64,000 bases of DNA, taken from positions 253,654 through 317,653 of the forward strand of contig CAJNDS010002640.1 in assembly GCA_905221605.1 (NCBI GenBank), in the 5' to 3' direction. The translations under genes and the position numbers were made by a program. The DNA is from Symbiodinium natans. Lineage: Eukaryota; Sar; Dinophyceae; Suessiales; Symbiodiniaceae. Positions 10,298-21,378 of this stretch are shown one piece after another; the stretch's first letter is position 1; each line of letters starts with the position of its first letter. The notes under the pieces were generated by a model, which saw only the letters and a list, made by a program, of their open reading frames with translations, was not told where the DNA came from and searched no databases.

Positions 10298-11332
10298 TTC
10301 GCTGGGGGGCTTTGGCTTTGGGAAGTAGTTTGGGGGATGGCACTGTGTGAAGAAGCGTTGACAGCGGCACCTTCGCCGCTGGTGCATTTTCGCAGGCCAC
10401 GAACCGTGCCGTTCGAGCCCAATTTGAACAGCTCGTGAGCACCGACGACTTCAAGGAGGCCGGCCTTTTTTTTGTCTGCGAGGCAGCGCAAATCAACAGT
10501 CGCAAACGATGTCACAGTGCTTACAGGCCAAAGTCCAGTTTCTGGCCGGAGTGGAGGTGACTCCGGGCAGAGTCGCAGAGAGCATGCTGGCATGTTGGCA
10601 AGAGACTTGCAAGTAGCCTGCGCATACATGCAGTAATGTTTTGGTCTTGGCAGTTCTTGGCATGTCCCATTGGCTTGCCTGAAGGAAATTCCAATGGAAG
10701 GGCCGCATGCCTGGGGCTAAGCCGCAGCCCACTGCACCATTGGCATCGTGTCACGTTATAGCAGGCTCTGCTTGGTTGTTCGTGAAGCATGAAAGGACAA
10801 GAGTTGCTTTGAGAGGTCTGAGGGGGCCGCAACCACAAGCTTTAAACGGGCTGGTGAAGGGAAACGTGCGGGAATATTATCGATTGACTGTCAAGGCCGG
10901 ATCTGCGGCTGCCTCATCCAATGTGTCCATGACAGGACCGTCCGTTCTCCTGTATAAACAGGTTTTCTCGGAGCACAGTGCCAAACCGACACGAGCTATG
11001 ACTCTTCCCGCGGAGGACATGTCAAGAAACCCATCTTGAAGGCGAGCTCGGCGGCGACGTTGGACGTTCCTGTGTCCTGTGTCACTACGGCATTGCTTCC
11101 GTGCAGCTTGTTGTTAGGGTGCTGGCGAGCGCAAGCACGTGGCCGCCTGCCGTGGGCAAGCTTGCGGGGACGCTCCTTGAATGCACAACTCAACACGAGT
11201 CGCATCATGTCGGACGTGCGTCGCAAAATGCTTTCGAGGAAACGCCAAATTCAAATTCTTCTGACGACAGCGCTCGCATCTCAGCCGAGCAGAGCAAGAA
11301 GGGAGAAGCAGAGAGAGAGAGAGAGAGCCAAC

Positions 11333-11422
11333 GGAAGAAGAAGAAGAAGAAGAAGAAGAAGAAGAAGAAGAAGAAGAAGAAGAAGAAGAAGAAGAAGAAG
11401 AAGAAGAAGAAGAAGAAGAAGA
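11333..11422 (+). repeat. (GAA)n microsatellite inside an exon relic
   Basis: About 29 near-perfect AGA/GAA triplets follow a GAGAGA stretch. They sit in the SSDDSARISAEQS block, where unit C3 has only four or five triplets (17930-17943). In the surviving frame this would encode a long lysine tract. Confidence 0.95.
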
Positions 11423-11517
11423 GTCAACGAATATGAGTTTGGCATTGCCGTTGTCTTGCTTCTTCGAGATTGCGAGTGTGCGTCACATGATGCTACGTTA
11501 TGTGCTTTTGGCAGCTG

Positions 11518-11571
11518 CAGGTGTACCCTGAGTATGATGGGGACGACGACTTTGTTTGCTTCGAGGAGTGA
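11518..11571 (+). pseudogene. C-terminal exon relic, QVYPEYDGDDDFVCFEE-stop (C2)
   Basis: Seventeen codons and a TGA, aligned with the C1 tail at 2851. Asp-to-Glu at the fifth residue and Leu-to-Phe are the conservative differences. Confidence 0.5.
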
Positions 11572-12734
11572 GCTGGAGCGAGCGCGAAGCAAATGGTGAG
11601 CTACAGCAATGCTACATACTGCTACAGATGGTAGGCAAGAAGGCTGCAACTGGACTTGCGCACCCGCGTCTCGCAACGGTTTCACTGAAGACCCTCTGTT
11701 TTCGTTTCATATCGTTTCCACTGAATGGCCTGCCGAGCTGGTGGCAACAAAAGGCGCCGTCCTCCGGTGAGAATACAACTGGTCCATGGTCGTTTCATAA
11801 CGCGCTGCTTGCGCAGAAGGCGTTGAGGTTTGTCTGCGCTCAGCCGTCTCAAGTTGAATTTCTCAAAACCGGCACACAAGTGCAGTGCCTGCAACGCTCA
11901 AAGGTTTGGCTCAAACCCTTGCGTCACTGGAATTGTTGGCAACAACATCCCACGACCATGAGCGACCTAAATCCTCCGTTCACCCAGCTTTTCGACATTC
12001 AGGCTCCAGCAGTAGCTGCTACATCTGCGTCACAATGATCGAGCCATGGTCCGTGGCGTTGTCCACTTCAGCCACAAGTGTTGCACCTTAAGCAGGAGAC
12101 TCGCGAAGAAGACACCTGTGACTGGACACATGTTTCTCTCACCGTCTCCGAAGGCGAAACGTGTTTTTTGTTGGTGGCTTTGCCAGAACCGAAGAAAGTC
12201 GGCACGTTCTGAGGCGAAGCGGGCGGAGACCCTCCAGTGCAATGGGCGGATCGCTGTGTGAAGACCCGCGTCATCTCGGGGAACATCTCGGGCCTTTGGT
12301 TCGGATGGCCGGCGGCCTGGCGGTGCCTCGGAGTCACCTCGACTGCGGCCATGAACCGGACTTTGGCTTCATCACGCCTTTCAAACTGCGCCCGAGCCGC
12401 TCCATCCGCACGCCGCACGCACGGCGCGGTTCGCGCACAGGTTGAAAAGCGTGAATCGTTAACGGCCTCTGGTGTTTGGAATTGCGGTTACCCACAAGAA
12501 TCTCACAAGAGAGGGCTGCAGCCTGCCGGCATGCCGTACTGCTGGAATGCCTGGGAGCATGGCCTTCGCGACCCAAGTCCACGGAAGGCCACGTTGTTCC
12601 AACGGAACTGAGTTGGATCAGAGCAAGCATGTTCAGTTGTTGCCAATTGAAATTGGGGAATGAACATTGACATGGATGAATGATAGCTGGGGCAGTCTGT
12701 GGCATCAAGCCCCTTTCGGTTTACTTCAGGTGTC

Positions 12735-12990
12735 CAAGCTTCTGGCACGCGCTGGAGCCCCCTCTGACTATCCCTGGCCCAACATCAAAGACCGAAAGCC
12801 TGGCCCCCGCCTGAACCTGTAAAATGTTCTACAACCCCTAAAATGCCCTAAAACCTTCTACAACCCGGGAACATGCAGGTGCTCTGCTCAGATCTTCAGG
12901 CATCTCGTGGAGAAGGCGGCAGTGAAAAGTACTCGTACAGTCAGTAGTTCAAACCCCAAACGGTTTTAAGCCCAGTATATGCATCACACC
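12735..12990. other. Telomere-like, low-complexity spacer
   Basis: The stretch contains related words such as CAACCCCTAAAATGCCCTAAAACC and CTACAACCC. It separates two ordinary unit modules that abut differently elsewhere. No gene seen. Confidence 0.5.
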
Positions 12991-13334
12991 AGAAGGTCCA
13001 TGGTGGTGCCATGTGGCTTTCCCAAGCCTTCAATAGCCCGATCATTCGGGAATTCGGATTATTTGAGCGCAGGGATCTTCCAGGGCCTCTTTGCGTGTGG
13101 GACTTTGGACACGCCCAGGGTTGTTTTCTGCTTCTAAACCTAGTAGGATTCAGTAAGGGACCTCCACAAGGGACCCGCAAGGCCCCAGTTTTGTAGCAAT
13201 ATGTCAAACTCTCCCCAACCTCGCAACAATTCCCAGCTTCCGGCCCCCCAATCCGCTGCGAAAGTGGAGGTTCAGGGCTTTAGGGTTGCGTTAGTTATTG
13301 GGGTCCAAGGCTTTCGGGTGTTTGGGGCCTTTTT

Positions 13335-13655
13335 TTGAATCACACACTGGCAATTCCCCAATGCCAAATGTGGCTTGGATCACCTCGTACAATAGGGGCC
13401 TTTCACGCAGAAGATTGCTGCCAGCGCTTGATGCCAAGAAGTCTAACGAGGCAGAATGAGGCAGATGTGATCGCTTTCGTGTTTACGTTGACTGTGACAG
13501 GCTTGCGCCATCTGAGATGCAAGAGGAAGCGGCAAAGCGCGCGGATGCAGTTTGAGGAGAGTCAGAAAGAAAAGAGGGCCACTGCCAGATGCCAACCTTA
13601 TAAGTTCGGGAGAGGGATTCTGGAAGTGTCCAGGCAGCTGGCGCTCGGGCCATAG
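13335..13655 (+). pseudogene. LEVSRQL block relic, frameshifted (C2)
   Basis: A 106-codon frame exists, but it is the wrong frame for its second half compared with the intact exons at 20557 and 26866. One T is missing after the ACAGGC acceptor-like site, so the original GFAPSEM reading is lost. The end (GILEVSRQLALGP) is back in the ancestral frame. The first part corresponds to the AKCGLDHLS block found at 26590 and 35525. Confidence 0.45.
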
Positions 13656-14113
13656 CATGAACCTCCCTGCAGCGTCCAAGATCAGGGTTTAGACTTTGAG
13701 CTGATTGTGCAGCTCATCGCAAAGCGATGGGCGCCACACAGCCCCTTGATCACGCACTCAGATGCTGTGTCTGGTCCGTGTGTTGTCGGCTACATGACTG
13801 GTGCTTTTGCATGCCCGTAGACATCGGTAGGCTGATGGCATCTGACGATAGACCCTAAGGTGCGCGTTTTGCTGTGTCGGACGCGACAAGGACGGAGTCC
13901 GGACGCAGTGCTTCGCGGGTGCACGCGTGTTCCATGTCAGCAAACATCGTGGCAGGGCCCTGGCCCTGATGCCGCTCCCCTGCTGCAAGGCAGGCGTCTC
14001 CCGCAGCTTTGGCGTGCGGAACGTGTGCCTTCGCAAGTTGTCATATGCAGGCGGCTTGCCGGACCTCCTGACAGGGCGGAGGTCCCAGGCCGGATCTGAA
14101 AATGATGTTATAG

Positions 14114-15114
14114 TTAAGAGGTTCTTACAGCCACAGACTGAGATCGTGAAAAATAATTAATTTGTCATTTTGGGGTAGTTCTGGTAGCCTGGTGCATTAT
14201 CGTTATTTTATCATTTTTTCATATTGTTAGCATTTGGGGCCCGAGGGTTCCGGGTAGCTCCCGTCAAAATTTAAAAAATGATAAAAAATGATAAGAAAAT
14301 AAAAAGGCTTCGCGTTTTGGCGTCTCCGGAGCCTCCGGAGAGCTTCCGGGAGGCCCGGGACCCTCGGGCAGCTCCCGCAAAATGAAAAAAAATGATAAAA
14401 AATTGACAAAAAATGATAAAAAAATGATAAAAAAATGAAAAAAACTTCGCGTTTTGGCGTCTCCGGAGCCTCCGGAGAGCTTCCGGGAGGCCCGGGACCC
14501 TCGGGCAGCTCCCGCAAAATGAAAAAAAATTACAAACAAATGACAAAAAATGATAAACAAATGATAAAAAATGAAAAGGCTTCGCGTTTTGGCGTCTCCG
14601 GAGCCTCCGGAGAGCTTCCGGGAGGCCCGGGACCCTCGGGCAGCTCCCGCAAAATGAAAAAAAAATGATAAAAAAATGACACAAAAATGATAAAAAAATG
14701 ATAAACAAATGATAAAAAAAGAAAAGGCTTCGCGTTTTGGCGTCTCCGGAGCCTCCGGAGAGCTTCTGGGAGGCCCGGGACCCTCGGGCAGCTCCCGCAA
14801 AATGAAAAAAAATGATAAAAAATGACAAAAAAATGATAAAAAAATGATAAAAAATGAAAAGGCTTCGCGTTTTGGCGTCCGCGGAGCCTCCGGAGAGCTT
14901 CCGGGAGGCCCGGGACCCTCGGGCAGCTCCCGCAAAATGAAAAAAAAATGATAAACAATGACAAAAAAGTGATAAAAAAAATGATAAAAAAAAGCGATAG
15001 TGCAGAATGACCAGAAAGTTGGAAATGATAAACATAATGAAGACGGAATGAAGGAAAAATGACTAATTAAATATTTCTGGAATTCCAATCTGTGGCTCGG
15101 CAAGATTCTCTTAA
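14114..15114. mobile_element. TIR element carrying a 135-bp minisatellite
   Basis: The element is about 1.0 kb and flanked by TGTTATAG (14106-14113 and 15115-15122), or ATGTTATAG if the end is placed one base in. The left end reads TTAAGAGGTTCTTACAG then CCACAGACTG. The reverse complement of the right end reads TTAAGAGAATCTTGCCGAG then CCACAGATTG. Unit C9-side sequence at 44292-44312 shows the empty site with a single GTTATAG followed by CCATTTGGGACTGCATGC. The interior is mostly five tandem ~135-bp repeats. No transposase frame. An 8-bp duplication would suit hAT-type elements and 9 bp Mutator-like ones; I cannot decide. Confidence 0.8.
14300..14995 (-). repeat. Minisatellite, 5 units of ~135 bp
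   Basis: The marker CGCGTTTTGGCGTC occurs at 14311, 14448, 14583, 14731 and 14866, giving spacings of 137, 135, 148 and 135. Each unit has a GC-rich core (CTCCGGAGCCTCCGGAG, AGGCCCGGGACCCTCGGG) joined to an A-rich stretch of ATGATAAAAA words. A degenerate partial unit lies at 14235-14265. All three minus-strand frames are open for long distances (14264-15103, 14271-15035, 14530-14964) because the sequence is simple and stop-poor, so I do not call a protein. Confidence 0.9.
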
Positions 15115-16289
15115 TGTTATAGCCGTTTCTGCATGCTGCTTGCGTGAGTTATTGTGAGCGCCACCGATCTCCGATGAGATCCGCTGACTCGCGAGCCAAG
15201 CAGCTAAGCCAAAACCCGAAAAAACACCCCTCCAGGGCCTGGAGGGCAAAGAGGAGAAAAGCAAGGAGGCGCGGACTGACAGCGGATCGGACGCAGCTTA
15301 CGCCACTAGCAGGAAAGGCCCTGTAAGGCGGGATGCTGCCGGGGTGGCCTCGTCATATCGCTGGGCGCACTTGAAAGCAATCACCAGAGCTAGCGCAGCT
15401 CGGCTTGAGCTTAGTTTCTGCTTTAGCAGAGGGCAACCGGTCGAACCGCACTTTAATTGATGATTTCGGGAAAACAGAGGTGGGCGGGGGGGGGGGGAGT
15501 ATTGATTCTAGGGTACATAGCATCGAGCATCAGGGGTTTTCATGGCGTAGAATTAGAGGACATAGCATATGTAGGCGAATATAGGGTAACTATAGCGCCG
15601 TGAGTCTAAGTTGCACAGTCTAAGGTGCTCTTTGAGAGTTTAGCGAGCTTCTCTTCAAGAGAATATGACGGTATATACTGTATACAGGGTACATAGGGTA
15701 CACGAGGATGTCGCGTACGTGCGTGTGTGAATCAACAAGATGCTCAGATGGAAAAGAAGAGGAGGAATGGGGAAGGGGAAGCGGGGGAGGGAAGAGGAGA
15801 AGAGATCAAAAGGGGCCCCGGGGCATCATCGCCGCTAGGTTTGCTTGTCCTGGAATAGCTACCTTTGAAATCCACGTTGGCTTTCGTTGACCTCGACGTA
15901 GCCCTGAAGTTATCCAGTAGGAGCGGCCACTGCTTCGAAACAGGCGTGCGGCAATGGAAGTGAGGGCAGCGAGCCCCAGCCCCCCTCCGAGCAGGACGCG
16001 GGCCTGCATCCAGCCTGTGCCCAGGTCCTTCGCCTTGTGCGCCTAGTTCTTCCTGGCATTTTTGTTTCTGCATGCTTCTGCTTCCCCCTCTCCCAAGCTC
16101 TCCATTTCCGACGGTGCGCCTAAGCGATCATGAGCAAGTCTCGGAATGCACAATCGATGGCTGGCGAAGGAGATGAAAAAAGACGACTTCTCCAAGAAGG
16201 CCACGGCACCGATCTTGGACTTGCCGATTGCTGTGGCAGTGTCCGTGATACGACCAGCTGTGTCTCTGTTTGCATTTCTGTCTGTCTTT

Positions 16290-16342
16290 CTGAGTCTCTC
16301 TCTCTCTCTCTCTCTCCCTCTCTCTCCCTCTTTCTCTCTCTC

Positions 16343-16373
<31 letters not shown>

Positions 16374-16395
16374 GTCTGTGTGTGTGTGTGTGTTG
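16290..16395 (+). repeat. C/T-rich then GT microsatellite (C3)
   Basis: TCTCTC tract with CCCT interruptions ending in (TG)n. It sits at the same position as the tracts in C2, C6, C8, C9 and C11. Confidence 0.9.
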
Positions 16396-18050
16396 TCGGA
16401 AGGGGGATAGGGAGGGAGGGAGGGGGGCCGTCTTTTTTAGCATCAGTCACAGATGAATGCGCTATTTGGCAGATTTGGGGGACTCATGCGAAGTGTCCAC
16501 GAAGACTGGTGCATTGATGTCGTCTCGAACTGTCTGAATGCTTGGACACGGAGCTTTTGCATCAAGGCTGCAGAAGAGCGCGAGGCCTTCCTCCAGGCAT
16601 TGATGCAAGACCGGGCCGAGGCCGGCAGGGGAGCGGCGGAGTTTGCCCAGCGCGCTTAATTAATGTATATCAATGTGCAACGTGTGGACAGTCTCTATGG
16701 CGGCATGTTGTAGCTAGTAACGGCTCGTAGCTTGGGCATGCTTGGGAGGCCGACCGCCTCGAAATTGAAGCTCGCAAAGAGGCCATGCCAATGCCACGAG
16801 CATGAGTTGTAAGGCTGAGAGTTGGCATCTTGTGCGCGCTTGTCTCTGTAGGGCGGACACGTTCCTGAGGCCAAGCGGGCAGAGACACTGCAGCGCCTCG
16901 AGGTACAGGGGCCGGGATCTGGGGGATCTCGGGGATTATCTGGGAGGCTCTTGCTTTGGGAAGTGGTTTGCGACCTCTGGGCGGCCAGGCGTGAAAAAGC
17001 GTTGACAGCGGCACCTTCGCCGCTGGTGCATTTTCGCAGGCCACGAACCGTGCCGTTCGAGCACAGTTTGAACTGCTCGTGAGCACCGACGACTTCAAGG
17101 AGGCCGGCCTGCCTGTCTCTGAAACAGCACAGATCAACAGTAAGAAAAGATGTCACAGTGCTTACAGGCCAAAGTCCAGTTTCTGGCCGGAGTGGAGGTG
17201 ACTCCGGGCAGAGTCGCAGAGAGCATGCTGGCATGTTGGCAAGAGACTTGCAAGTAGCCTGCGCATACCCGCAGTAATGTTTTGGCGTCTTGGCAGTTCT
17301 TGGCATGTCGCATTGGCTTTCCCTGAAGGAAATTCCGATGGAAGGGCCACTTGCCTGGGGCTAAGCCGCGGGTTTCGTGAAGCATGAGAGCACAAGAGTT
17401 GCTTGAGAGGTTTGAGGGGGCCCCAACCACAAGGTAAAGGGCTGCCGAAGAGAAAAAATGCGGGGATTGTCGACGAGTATCGATTGACTGTCAAGGCCGG
17501 ATCTGCGCCTTCCTCATCCAATTTGTCCATGACAGGACCGTCCGTGTATAAACAGGTTTTCTCGGAAAGAGGTGCCAAACCTACACGAGTTATGATTCTT
17601 CCCGCGCAGGAGTTGTCCAGAAACCCATTTTGAAGGCGAGCTCGGCGGCGCCGTTGGACGTTTCGGTGTCCTGTGTCACTACGGCATTGCTACCGTGCAG
17701 CTCATTGTTAGGGTGCTGGCGAGCGCAAGCACACGGCCGCCTGCCGCGGGCAAGCTTGCGGGGACGCTCCTTGAATGCACAACTCAACACGAGTCGCATC
17801 ATGTCCGGCGTACGTCGCAAAACGCTTCCGAGGAAACGCCAAATTCAAGTTCCTCTGACGACAGCGTGCACATCTCAGCCGAGCAGAGCAGCAGAGAGAG
17901 GGAGAGAGAGAGAGAGAGCCAACGGCAGAAGAAGAAGAAGAAGAGAGCCAAAGAATATGATTTTGGCATCGCAGTTGTCTTGCTGCTTCGAGTTTGCGAG
18001 GGTGCGTCACATGATGCTACGTTATGTGAGTTATGTGCTTTTGGCAGCTG

Positions 18051-18104
18051 CAGGTGTACCCTGAGTATGATGGGGGCGAGGACTTTGTATGCTTCGAAGA
18101 GTGA
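18051..18104 (+). pseudogene. C-terminal exon relic, QVYPEYDGGEDFVCFEE-stop (C3)
   Basis: Aligned with the C2 tail at 11518. It differs by Asp-Asp to Gly-Glu in the middle and keeps the stop position. Confidence 0.5.
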
Positions 18105-19392
18105 GCTGGAGTGAGCTCGAAGCACATGGTGAGCTACACCAATGCTACACAATGCTACAGATGGTAAGCAAGAAGGCAGCAACTGGACTTGCGCACGCGC
18201 GTCTCGCAACGGTTTCACTGAAGACCCTCTGTTTTCGTTTCATATCGTTTCCACTGAATGGCCTGCCGAGCTGGTGGCAACAAAAGGCGCCGTCCTCCGC
18301 GAGAATACAACTGGTCCATGGTCGTTTCATAACGCGCTGCTCGCGCAGAAGACGGTGATGTTTGTCTGCACTCATGCTGTCTCAAGTTGAACCTCTCAAA
18401 ACCGGCACACAGGTGCAGTGCCTGCAACGCTCAAAGGCTTGGCTCAAAGCATGCGTCATTGGAAATGTTGGCAACAGCATCCAACGACCAGCCGCGACGT
18501 AAATCCTCCGTTTCAACCAACAGCTCGCGCATCTTCAGACTCCAGCAGATCCAGCAGTAGCTGCTACATCTGCGTCACAATGATCGAGCCATGGTCCGGG
18601 GCGTTGTCCACTTCAGCCACAAGTGAAGGCAAGCGACTCGCGAAGAAGACGCCTCTGACACATCTTCCTCTCACCGTTTCCGAAGGCAAAACACATTTTT
18701 TGTGGGTCGCCTTGCCAGAACCGAAGAAAGTCGGCACGTTTTGAGGCGTCCAGTGCAATGGGCGGATCGCTGTGTGAAGACCCGCGTCATCTCTGGGAAC
18801 ATTTCGGGTCTCTGGCTTTAGCAGTGGTTCGGATGGCCGGCGGCCTGGCGGTGCTTCGGAGTCACCCCGACTGCCGTGAACTGAACTTTGGCCTTCGCAC
18901 GCCTTCGCGATCTTTTCAAACTGTGCTCGAACCGCGACGCTCGAATGGCGCGGTTCGCGCACAGGTTGAAAAGCGTGACGGCCGCTGGTATTGGGGGTTA
19001 CTCACAGAGTCACAAGAGAAGCTCTTGAATTTTTAGTCGTAAGCGAAGCCATGCGAAGCCCATCGGAGCAGACTGTGGAGGCATCAGTGTCGAGAAGAGA
19101 GAAAGGATTTTCAATCAGTCCAACTGCGCATGTTCACATCAGGTCAGCGTCTGCTTGAGCTTAAGTGCCTTCAGGTAGCAGCACAGTCGTGAGCTGCCCT
19201 GCGAGCCATCCCTCGTGCACTGGCAGCCTTCCGGGGCGGCGCTTGAAACTTCTTGCTGGAACTTGCATAAACAAAGCGACAGGTGCGCATGAGATTCTCC
19301 TCCCTGACGCAGCCTACACATCCTTTGAGACAGGCAGACCGGCCCCTAAGAGGTCGAAAGGAACTCGGATGGTGATGAGCCGTGGAAACATG

Positions 19393-19950
19393 CTACTTGG
19401 GCACACTGTGGTTGCAGCGTCCGCAGAACTTCCTCGGCGGACCATCCTTGAACAATCCTAAACAGTGCCGTTGCAGTGTTGCCTTATCTTGGATCTGTAC
19501 AGCTGGAGAACGGCGCTTCAAAGCACGACGCGCGAAGAACAAAGTGCCAAGAGCAGTTCTAGCGAGTCGATCCCGAACGATCCAACACAGTCCTGAACGG
19601 TCATAGTTGTTCTGGATCTCAATGTACGTCGTGGATGCATCGAAGACTACTTTACAGCGAGGGCACCTCGGCCGAGGTGGATTTGGGACTGTGTGCAGGG
19701 TCGAGCCCACTGGATGTGCCAGACATTGCAGACAAGAGCGAACGGTCGGGGAGCCTCGCACTGTCTGCGAGAGCGCCTGTCCAGTGCTTATCGACAAGAA
19801 GTTCGCAGAGCAGCATTGCTTGCAGATCTTGGGCAAACCCTTCCCTCCCCTTTCCCCCGCCCGATGAGGCTCGCCCCAAGTCCCACTTCCTCCCTCTGCT
19901 GCGGCCTGGTCACAGCCTGATGGACCAGGCCAGGCAAGCAGAACGGTCAA
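19393..19950 (-). CDS. Minus-strand Cys-rich open frame, unidentified
   Basis: The frame is 185 codons from ATG. It holds four CxxC-type pairs: CKQC near the first third, CLQC, CPRC followed by KVVFDASTTYIEIQNN, and FCGRC six residues before the end. The spacing suggests one or two zinc-ribbon modules. The N-terminal part (LPKICKQCCSANFL) is retained on the minus strand at 42900 and 59180, whereas the CPRC-FCGRC part (about 19393-19690) is unique to this unit. It may therefore be a real gene piece retained here and lost elsewhere, or a chance frame antisense to the array. The plus strand also has open frames here (19607-19867). No promoter or splice evidence. Confidence 0.3.
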   Translation of the reverse strand: MTVLLAWPGPSGCDQAAAEGGSGTWGEPHRAGERGGKGLPKICKQCCSANFLSISTGQALSQTVRGSPTVRSCLQCLAHPVGSTLHTVPNPPRPRCPRCKVVFDASTTYIEIQNNYDRSGLCWIVRDRLARTALGTLFFARRALKRRSPAVQIQDKATLQRHCLGLFKDGPPRKFCGRCNHSVPK

Positions 19951-19989
19951 CTGAGAGTCATTGTTCCATGACGTCCATGACTGCGCAAT

Positions 19990-20270
19990 GTGGCCATCCT
20001 AAGCCTTGTTAAGCCCTAAACCCGAGAATTCGGGAATCCAGATTATTTAAGTATGGGACCTCCGAAAGGGACCGTCAGGGCCTCCCAGTCTTGCAATATG
20101 TCTAACACGTCCCCAAGTCCCACGGATTTCCCCAGCATCCCCCAGCTTCGGCCCCCCCGATCCAAGGGTTTAGGGTTTAGGGTTCAGGGCTTGAGGGTTG
20201 CGTTCGTTATTGGTGTCCAAGGCTTGTTTTGGGTCCAAGGCTGTCGTGTGTCTAGGGCCTTTACTTGAAT
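19990..20270. other. Module with telomere-like words, shared with 13,010, 43,075 and 59,390
   Basis: It contains AAGCCCTAAACCC (about 20010), CGGGAATCCAGATTATTTAA and GGGTTTAGGGTTTAGGGTT (20165-20183). The CGATCATTCGGGAATCCGG part recurs at 13037, 43089 and 59398. No gene seen. Confidence 0.6.
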
Positions 20271-20556
20271 GGCGCAGCCCCAATGCCAAATGGATAATGG
20301 ATGATCTCTGTTGCAACAAAGGGCTGTCACTCAGAAGATTGCTTCCAGCGCGGGTGCCAAGGACACAAGCGCAAGCTCTATTGTAAGTAGGTTGCAAGTT
20401 GTTGGGACAGTTGTCGGTGTTGGCTTGAACCTCACACGCGCCACGAGACTCCCAGAAGGCCTGTAGCAGCCACGGCATGCAAAAGATGTCCGCAGGTCTC
20501 AGGAGGCAGAATGAGACAGTTGTGATCGCACTTGCGTGTTTACGTTGACGGTGACA

Positions 20557-20703
20557 GGCTTTGCGCCATCTGAGATGCAAGAGGAAGCGGCAAAGCGCAC
20601 AATGCAGCTTGATGAGGGAGAAAAAGGACCACTGCCAGACGCCGACCTTAAGTTCGGGAGAGGGTTTCTTGAAGTGTCCAGGCAGTTGTCGCTCGGACCA
20701 TAG
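20557..20703 (+). pseudogene. Intact exon block GFAPSEM...LEVSRQL (C3)
   Basis: Forty-eight codons open to a TAG, starting at a good acceptor (TTGACGGTGACAG|GC). The peptide contains APSEMQEEAAKR, MQLDEGEKGPLPDADLKFGR and GFLEVSRQLSLGP. The C5 copy at 26866-27012 is also fully open and differs mainly conservatively (DAD to NAN, EKG to ERG, SLGP to ALAP). Copies at 13500, 35799, 43700 and 53190 have frameshifts. This is the clearest sign that the array descends from a translated gene. No family recognised. The stop could be intronic if a non-canonical donor follows the SRQL codons. Confidence 0.5.
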
Positions 20704-20793
20704 CGTGAACCTCCTGCAGCGTCCGGCTCACAGAGCTTAGAATTTGAGCTGCCTGCCGAGCTCATCGTTAAGCGATGGGCGCGACACAGCCAC

Positions 20794-21378
20794 TTGATCA
20801 CGCAGTCAGATGCTGTGTCTGGTCCGTGTGTTGTCGGGTACAGGACTGGTGCTTTGCATGCTCGCATGATCTCGCATTGGCTGCAGACATCGGAAAGCTG
20901 CTGGCATCTGACGATGGACCCTGAGGTGTGGCTTCTGCTGCTTGGGCCGCGACAAGGACGGAGTCCGGACGCAGTGCTTGGCGGGTGCACGCGCGTGTCA
21001 CGTGAGCAATCATTGCGGCAGGGCCCTGATGGCCAGCAGCCCCTAGGCAGGCAGCTGTGGCTGCTTTGGCACGGGAAGAGCGTGCCGTCCCATGTTGTCA
21101 CCTACAGGCCTCCCGGACTTGCTGACCAAGCGCAGGTCCGAGACTTCCCAGGCCAGCCCGGATGTGAGACACTTAAGCCTTACGTGAGACGTCATGATGC
21201 TGCACGCGTAAGCTGCTGCGATCGGCAGCGCTTTCCGATGAGATCTGTTCACTCGCAAGCCACGCAGCTAAACCATATTCTCGTCAACACCCCTCCCAGG
21301 GCAGCCCAGAGGAGAAAGTGGAGAAGAGTAAGGAGGCGCACACTGGCAACGGATCGGACGCTTCAGGTGTACTTGTGA
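20794..21378 (+). pseudogene. 194-codon open frame over the Cys-rich/basic module (C3)
   Basis: This is the longest open version of the module that elsewhere carries the CNVCHVC or VRNVCLRKLS peptides. The frame passes over several former block boundaries and differs in frame from the other copies in its middle, so it is more likely a chance fusion of decayed blocks than a gene. The terminal part is rich in Arg/Lys (RRKWRRVRRRTLATDR), matching the basic block seen in C2 at 15144-15326. Confidence 0.3.

Larger units (their letters stand above)
8160..15480 (+). pseudogene. Array unit C2, degraded gene relic with two TIR insertions
   Basis: The unit opens with an AT-rich block (8190-8770) and then carries, in order: SKQACGNGSEGSEPQP-type block (8940-9080), LAKEMKKDSISKKATAP (9194-9260), a C/T-rich microsatellite (9345-9400), AAEEREAFLQALMQDRAEA (9520-9600), the HAWKADR-type block (9685-9755), the AKRAETLRRLEVQGP block (9780-9885), a transposon (9896-10297), the FEQLVSTDDFKEAG block (10400-10465), KVQFLAGVEVTPGRVAE (10530-10590), a C-terminal tail (11518-11571), telomere-like sequence (12735-12960), a frameshifted copy of the LEVSRQL block (13500-13655), the Cys-rich block (13850-14100), a second transposon (14114-15114) and a basic block (15144-15326). 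A large deletion joins 10950 to sequence normally ~500 bp further on. Eroded, not obviously functional. Confidence 0.5.

Noticed and set aside
11101-11436. 111-codon frame with a poly-Lys end
   Set aside because: Its second half is the (GAA)n microsatellite. Only the SSDDSARISAEQS part is a genuine block.
14264-15103. 279-codon minus-strand frame rich in Phe/Ile/Leu, like a membrane protein
   Set aside because: It is the minisatellite read in a stop-free direction. All three minus frames are open for long distances and the peptide repeats every 45 codons.
15222-15246. CCCTCCAGGGCCTGGAGGG hairpin as a terminator
   Set aside because: Hairpin terminators are not expected in a eukaryote. It is a 19-base palindrome in a basic exon block, repeated in most units.
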